Shown piece by piece: positions 8,668 through 10,973 of a stretch of DNA of 10,973 bases. Origin of the DNA: Fidelibacterota bacterium (GTDB taxonomy: Bacteria > Fidelibacterota > UBA2242); assembly GCA_030655795.1 (NCBI GenBank), contig JAUSPJ010000162.1, positions 1 through 10,973 on the forward strand, given 5' to 3'. Made by a program: the position numbers and the translations under genes. The notes under the pieces were generated by a model, which did not search any database, was not told the origin of the DNA, and saw only the letters and a program-made list of their open reading frames with translations. Position 1 is the first letter of the stretch. Each line of letters starts with the position of its first letter.

Positions 8668-9241
8668 GATAAAGTTATCGAGAGAATCGGCCGCTTGAAA
8701 GAAAGGTTCAAACGGGTAGCCCATCGTTATGAAATTAGCATAGAGAAAGATTCCCAGACAAACAAGGCAAAAGCCATTAACTGGCATTTGAAAGATACAG
8801 AAGAAAAAGATGGAATATATGTCTTGCGCACTAACAGGAAAGAACTGAAAGAACAACAGATATGGAATATTTACAATATGCTTACCGATATAGAAGATGC
8901 TTTTCGTTGCATGAAGTCTGAATTGGGATTTAGACCAATCCATCATCAGAAAGAGAAGAGAGTAGATGGACATATATTTATTACCATCATTGCCTATCAC
9001 CTCTTGCACGCCATTCGATTCAAACTACAGCGGCATTCAATACATCTTAGCTGGGCCAATATTCGTGACCAGCTATCCACCCAGGTGAGGATAACAACTA
9101 CCATGAAAAGAAAAGATGGTAGAATGATTCACATAAGAAAATCTTCCCAGGCTGAATTATTTCATAAGAAAATCTATGACGCTTTGAGTTTACCTTATCG
9201 ACCCGGAAAGACAGTAAAGACAATTTTATGAAAATTAAATC

Positions 9242-9256
9242 TGTAGTGTCAAAATA
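9242..9256 (+). repeat. 15-bp direct repeat, right copy (TGTAGTGTCAAAATA)
   Basis: Exact copy of 7333-7347. It runs into a small hairpin, TCAAAA at 9249-9254 pairing with TTTTGA at 9261-9266, just after the transposase stop codon. Confidence 0.7.
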
Positions 9257-9307
9257 CGACTTTTGAAAAACATAACATGTTGATTCTAAAAGGAATTTTC
9301 GGGGAAG

Positions 9308-9322
9308 TCATGAACTTGGGTT
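9308..9322 (-). repeat. candidate right terminal inverted repeat of the IS1634-type element
   Basis: TCATGAACTTGGGTT on the plus strand, the mate of 7225-7239. It ends 17 bases before the stop codon of the minus-strand Tat-signal gene and overlaps an AT-rich hairpin by four bases. Confidence 0.5.
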
Positions 9323-9344
9323 AAGTTTTAATTAAAATTTAACC
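9319..9344. repeat. AT-rich hairpin at the 3' end of the Tat-signal gene
   Basis: GGTTAAGTTTT pairs with AAAATTTAACC across an AATT loop (11 bp with one G-T pair). The stop codon of the minus-strand gene lies inside it. No T-run follows on either strand, so a classical terminator is doubtful; it may still protect the mRNA end. Confidence 0.4.
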
Positions 9345-9515
9345 GGGAGGCGGAGGTACAGGGTGGTGACCATGAGCCGTCCAGTCAGATTTACCCTGGG
9401 CCATTAGTTTAAAACTTTGAATTGTGGGTACGGTAAAAACCGCTGTCATCGTCAGTTTTTTCAGAAAATTCCGACGGGTGATATTGGTATCTTCGTTCAT
9501 TTCATTTCTTTTCAT
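9339..9515 (-). CDS. 58-residue protein with a twin-arginine (Tat) signal
   Basis: A small gene too short for usual ORF cut-offs. The ATG at 9515 follows AACAGGAAATATGCC, giving an AGGA ribosome binding site at good spacing, and a good sigma70-type promoter lies further upstream. The protein has an acidic/basic N-region, the twin-arginine motif TRRNFLKK at residues 13-20, a short hydrophobic stretch (LTMTAVFTVPTIQSF, 21-35) and then LMAQGKSDWTAHGHHPVPPPPG. If cleaved after the MAQ region, the exported peptide would be only about 18 residues, rich in His and Pro with one Trp. No known function is recognised. It could be an exported micro-protein, a peptide precursor, or the remaining stub of a longer Tat substrate. 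The neighbouring IS ends about 17 bases past its stop. Confidence 0.75.
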   Translation of the reverse strand: MKRNEMNEDTNITRRNFLKKLTMTAVFTVPTIQSFKLMAQGKSDWTAHGHHPVPPPPG

Positions 9516-9540
9516 GGCATATTTCCTGTTTAGTAAATTA

Positions 9541-9569
9541 AATATACACTTTTTTCATGCCGGAATCAA
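9541..9569 (-). promoter_or_regulatory. sigma70-type promoter of the Tat-signal gene
   Basis: On the minus strand, TTGATT (9564-9569) and TATATT (9541-9546) are separated by exactly 17 bases. Transcription would start near 9534, leaving a leader of about 20 bases before the ATG at 9515 with its AGGA site. The position and spacing fit well. Confidence 0.6.
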
Positions 9570-9616
9570 CCTTCAATTTAATATCTAATCTAGGGTTTCC
9601 TGGAAAAGCATATAAT

Positions 9617-9636
9617 ATCCGGCAGCCGCCGGACGC
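9617..9636 (-). repeat. 20-bp GC-rich palindromic repeat, copy at the IS110 relic
   Basis: Exact reverse complement of 8648-8667, with the core TCCGGCAGCCGCCGGA at 9618-9633. It lies immediately upstream of the point where IS110 transposase similarity begins (about 9645), in the same open frame. It may therefore mark the truncation junction. Confidence 0.75.
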
Positions 9637-9884
9637 AAACAGATTTGCCGACTTTGCTAAAACTTATCGTGAAAAAAGGAAAAAATCGTTTTACTGATCC
9701 GGAAGATGTGCTAAATAAAATATTAGCCATGGCAAAAGAGTCTTATCGAATTCGACCGGAACTTGCCAAATCTGTTAATCTGGTTATCACATTAACTATT
9801 AAAAATATCAATGTACTCCAAAAAATTCTCAAAGAACTTGACAATGCTATTCAGGAAGAAATCAAAGCCTTTCCAAATACTCTT

Positions 9885-9905
9885 CCCGAAGGGATCCTTT
9901 CGGAA
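9885..9905 (+). repeat. 21-nt in-frame palindromic insertion in the IS110 relic
   Basis: It adds seven codons (PEGILSE) between PNTL and NTVPGIGP, where IS110 proteins normally run on directly. It includes the palindrome TCCCGAAGGGA. The 20 bases 9883-9902, read on the minus strand, match 10181-10200 at 18 of 20 positions, including 14 identical bases in a row. Confidence 0.7.
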
Positions 9906-9958
9906 AACACTGTTCCCGGTATAGGCCCTGTTTATACTGCCGGAATTATTGCTGAAAT

Positions 9959-9992
9959 AGGGACTCCTTCGGAGGAGGGATTCCTTCGGAAC
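9959..9992 (+). repeat. tandem pair of 17-bp TTCG palindromes in the IS110 relic
   Basis: Two units, AGGGACTCCTTCGGAGG (9959-9975) and AGGGATTCCTTCGGAAC (9976-9992), match at 14 of 17 positions. Each can fold around a TTCG loop. About 30 of these bases (9963-9992, TPSEEGFLRN) interrupt the conserved AEIG(D/E)I motif in frame. The frame loss and internal deletion lie just downstream. Confidence 0.65.
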
Positions 9993-10060
9993 GAGATAAG
10001 GAAGCTCTGAAACACAAACACAAACGTGCTATTATCTTATCTGCTAGAAAATTTTGCCCA

Positions 10061-10114
10061 CCTGAATGACCTTGTCGGGCAGGCCCGCCTGAATGACCTT
10101 GTCGGGCAGGCCGA
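10061..10114 (+). repeat. 27-bp unit in two tandem copies inside the IS110 relic
   Basis: Units at 10061-10087 and 10088-10114 are identical over their first 25 bases (beginning CCTGAATGACCTTGTCGGG). The unit junction forms CAGGC-CC-GCCTG, and GTCGG-GCAGG-CCGAC forms a hairpin at the end of the second unit. The pair sits between SARKF and RLVYALL, segments that are separated by one residue in IS110 proteins. The insertion is therefore 54 bases, exactly two units, and preserves the frame apart from a TGA in each unit. Confidence 0.85.
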
Positions 10115-10179
10115 CTTGTTTACGCCCTCTTGAAATCAAAAAAAATGTATCAACTATCAATTATTCCTGTCTGATGTCA

Positions 10180-10205
10180 GCGAAGCGATCCCTTCGGGAA
10201 AAGTT
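10180..10205 (+). repeat. palindromic element flanked by ATGTCA direct repeats
   Basis: Contains TCCCTTCGGGA (10189-10199) preceded by GCGAAGC. The hexamer ATGTCA lies on both sides, at 10174-10179 and 10206-10211, as a target duplication would. It sits just after the IS110 stop codon and is the inverted, 18-of-20 match of the element at 9883-9902. Confidence 0.6.
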
Positions 10206-10259
10206 ATGTCAACCTTTAAATCAGGCTCACTAAGTCAAATAACATGCTCTTTTATCTTT

Positions 10260-10416
10260 TTAACCCTACTACGTCCCAGTCAAAGGCCTGGCTCTTGACA
10301 GGATTTAGCATTTTTGACACATCATATGGTTTGATTTAGATAGTTACAATACAACATGTTATTCGGAGATCAGGCTTTGACTGAATAGAAATTAACAAGT
10401 GACGTTGTAGGGTTAA
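10260..10416. repeat. 157-bp inverted-repeat structure (MITE-like or RNA stem)
   Basis: The left arm, 10260-10290, contains TTAACCCTACTACGTC and then CAGTCAAAGGCCTG. The right arm carries the reverse complements: CAGGCTTTGACTG at 10371-10383 and GACGTTGTAGGGTTAA at 10401-10416. The outer blocks match at 15 of 16 positions and the inner ones at 13 of 14. The right arm has 17 extra bases between its blocks where the left arm has one. The 80-base centre is AT-rich and has no coding frame. It could be a small non-autonomous element, or a relic of an IS end. Confidence 0.65.
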
Positions 10417-10678
10417 TCTTTTCTGAATTTTTCCCTTGACATATTACCCTATTACTTTTTTTGAGTAAACGTATCTTGCACCTGCCATATTATTGACTTG
10501 CAATAAATACTAATTCTCATATGTCTGTATTTAGCCGTTTATTCAACATATCGTCAAATTTTGTTGAAAAATTTAAGAATATCACAACAATTTCCCGTTT
10601 CTGATATACATCTCATCACGAGGGAAAATTAAATCTTGAACAAAGTAGTAATCAAGTGAAAATAAAAGATTCCGGTTG

Positions 10679-10699
10679 TGTGTTTCATTGTTAAACACA
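10679..10699. repeat. small hairpin downstream of the HicA-like gene
   Basis: TGTGTTT and AAACACA pair perfectly across seven bases. It lies 47 bases past the minus-strand stop codon at 10746. No uridine run follows on that strand, so a terminator role is only a weak possibility. Confidence 0.3.
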
Positions 10700-10745
10700 T
10701 TCGGCGTTTTGTTTTTGGGAAACGTTCTTTGTTCATCTGAATTTT

Positions 10746-10964
10746 TTACTCGAACTCAGAACGTGGGACGCCGGATTGGCGAATAATGGACAGCAATGTT
10801 CCTGTTCGGAGTTCCTTATGATTCGGTACCGGTACAGTTATAGTCCTTTCAAACATCTTTCGTTGCATCGCAATGTGACTTCCACGTCTCCTTATCTCGA
10901 CAAACCCATGTTTTTCCAAGATTCGGCAGACTTCTCTGCCGGAAAGAGTACGTAGTCTAGCCAA
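10746..10964 (-). CDS. hicA: HicA-family mRNA interferase toxin
   Basis: A 72-residue protein with the HicA/YcfA pattern. The N-terminal LSGREVCRILEKHGF is followed by RRRGSH with the catalytic histidine at residue 30, then ITVPVPNHKEL and GTLLSIIRQSGV. HicA toxins have a dsRBD-like fold and cleave mRNA; HicB binds and neutralises them. Length is normal. The start is TTG at 10964, forced by an in-frame TAG at 10968-10970; an AGG at 10971-10973 could serve as ribosome binding site. No HicB lies downstream on this strand, so a partner, if present, should be just beyond the right edge in hicB-hicA order. Some HicA-like proteins stand alone, so a working toxin-antitoxin pair is not shown here. 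Confidence 0.85.
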   Translation of the reverse strand: MARLRTLSGREVCRILEKHGFVEIRRRGSHIAMQRKMFERTITVPVPNHKELRTGTLLSIIRQSGVPRSEFE

Positions 10965-10973
10965 CCGCTACCT

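Larger units (their letters stand above)
7395..9231 (+). pseudogene. IS1634-family transposase, interrupted by a 22-nt insertion
   Basis: A DDE transposase of the IS4/IS1634 group, split into 7395-8372 and a second frame covering about 8362-9231. The N-terminus (MFIRKVTHVNKKNHTEYFTY, then GPRQRELLNLG) is typical of the family. Catalytic residues are visible: the first Asp in ILYDLTNTFFEG, the second in IIVMDAGIA, and the Glu in DIEDAFRCMKSELGFRPIHH. The family-typical GHIFI...IAYHLLHAIRFKL follows. Just after MDAGIASE, 22 extra bases (8340-8361) shift the frame and give a TAA at 8370-8372. Removing 22 bases leaves 1815 bases, exactly 604 codons plus stop, and restores GIASEANIKWL. No slippery heptamer is present, so programmed frameshifting is unlikely. 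The ATG lacks a close Shine-Dalgarno sequence. Confidence 0.9.
7225..9322 (+). mobile_element. IS1634-family insertion sequence (IS4-type DDE), ends tentative
   Basis: The element is defined by an IS1634-type transposase frame on the plus strand. The ends are proposed from a 15-bp inverted repeat: AACCCAACTTCATGA at 7225-7239 and TCATGAACTTGGGTT at 9308-9322, 14 of 15 positions matching. The match stops sharply on both sides, as terminal repeats do. This gives about 2.1 kb, slightly long for the family. No short target duplication is evident outside these ends; the family is known for variable and sometimes long duplications. Inside the repeats, TGTAGTGTCAAAATA occurs in direct orientation on both sides of the coding region. 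The transposase is interrupted, so the copy is probably inactive. Confidence 0.55.
9645..10174 (+). pseudogene. decayed IS110-family transposase fragment
   Basis: This is the middle and C-terminal part of an IS110-type transposase, a DEDD recombinase guided by a bridge/seek RNA in intact elements. The first frame reads LKLIVKKGKNRFTDPEDV, a coiled region, and the helix-hairpin-helix motif TVPGIGPVYTAGIIAEIG (Transposase_20). It stops at 10008-10010. Another frame picks up the family C-terminus: KHKHKRAIILSARKF (10010-10054), then RLVYALLKSKKMYQLS from about 10115 to a TGA at 10172-10174. The RuvC-like N-terminal domain (about 200 residues) and about 100 residues between EIG and HKRA are missing. 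Inserts at 9885-9905, 9963-9992 and 10061-10114 interrupt conserved segments; the last carries two in-frame TGA codons. The copy is clearly dead. There is no ATG; the longest frame uses TTG at 9645. Confidence 0.88.
10175..10745. other. non-coding AT-rich stretch before the HicA-like gene
   Basis: About 570 bases with no credible gene on either strand. It includes a palindromic element at its left end, a 157-bp inverted-repeat structure (10260-10416) and a 7-bp hairpin TGTGTTT/AAACACA at 10679-10699. I searched it for a HicB-like antitoxin on the minus strand and saw none. Confidence 0.5.

Noticed and set aside
7333..9256. The 15-bp direct repeats as the target-site duplication of the IS
   Set aside because: The sequences just inside them (from 7348 and up to 9241) show no inverted repeats, and better candidate ends lie further out.
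9319..9344. Rho-independent terminator for the Tat-signal gene
   Set aside because: The stem is almost all A-T and no T-run follows on the minus strand.
9959..10114. CRISPR-like array
   Set aside because: The units are adjacent tandem copies without spacers, there are only two per site, and no cas gene is present.
10175..10745. Remnant HicB antitoxin gene downstream of hicA
   Set aside because: No frame on the minus strand shows the HicB opening or its helix-turn-helix/ribbon pattern, and the stretch is AT-rich with many stops.

Overview
The window splits into a conserved chromosomal operon on the minus strand (about 1-6900) and a mobile-element zone (about 7225-10200), with a small toxin-like gene at the right edge. 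The operon is fmt, rsmB, a PASTA-repeat membrane protein, rpe, a diacylglycerol/polyprenol kinase-type membrane protein, a BatA/VWA membrane protein and hflX, which runs off the left edge. Most junctions overlap or nearly abut (GTGA at fmt/rsmB, TAATATG at PASTA/rpe, GTGTATAA at rpe/kinase-like, ATGGGTGA at BatA/hflX), so it reads as one co-transcribed unit. The large BatA-type VWA protein and the stand-alone PASTA protein suggest a bacterium near the Bacteroidota/FCB assemblage (for example a Calditrichota-, KSB1- or Marinimicrobia-like lineage). That placement is inference, not proof.

The operon mixes translation genes (start-tRNA formylation, 16S rRNA m5C methylation, a ribosome-associated GTPase), one carbon-metabolism enzyme and three predicted membrane proteins. 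No promoter is obvious inside it. A weak candidate lies upstream of fmt.

From about 7225 to 9322 lies an IS1634-family (IS4-type DDE) insertion sequence on the plus strand. Its transposase is split by a 22-nt insertion carrying a palindrome; removing those 22 nt restores one 604-codon frame. Next, on the minus strand, is a 58-residue protein with a twin-arginine signal and a good promoter and ribosome binding site. Then comes a decayed IS110-family transposase (about 9645-10174). It lacks its N-terminal part and about 100 internal residues, and it carries several short palindromic insertions.

The most unusual content is this set of short palindromic elements. They occur in or beside both transposase genes; I saw none in the housekeeping operon. 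One 20-bp palindrome is present identically, in opposite orientation, in the IS1634-type gene and at the start of the IS110 relic. Others are a TCCCTTCGGGA-type family (three sites plus a tandem variant) and a 27-bp unit in two tandem copies. Several insertions are multiples of three bases inside the IS110 frame, like the Rickettsia palindromic elements. The last 570 bases before the HicA-like gene hold no recognisable gene, but contain a 157-bp inverted-repeat structure.
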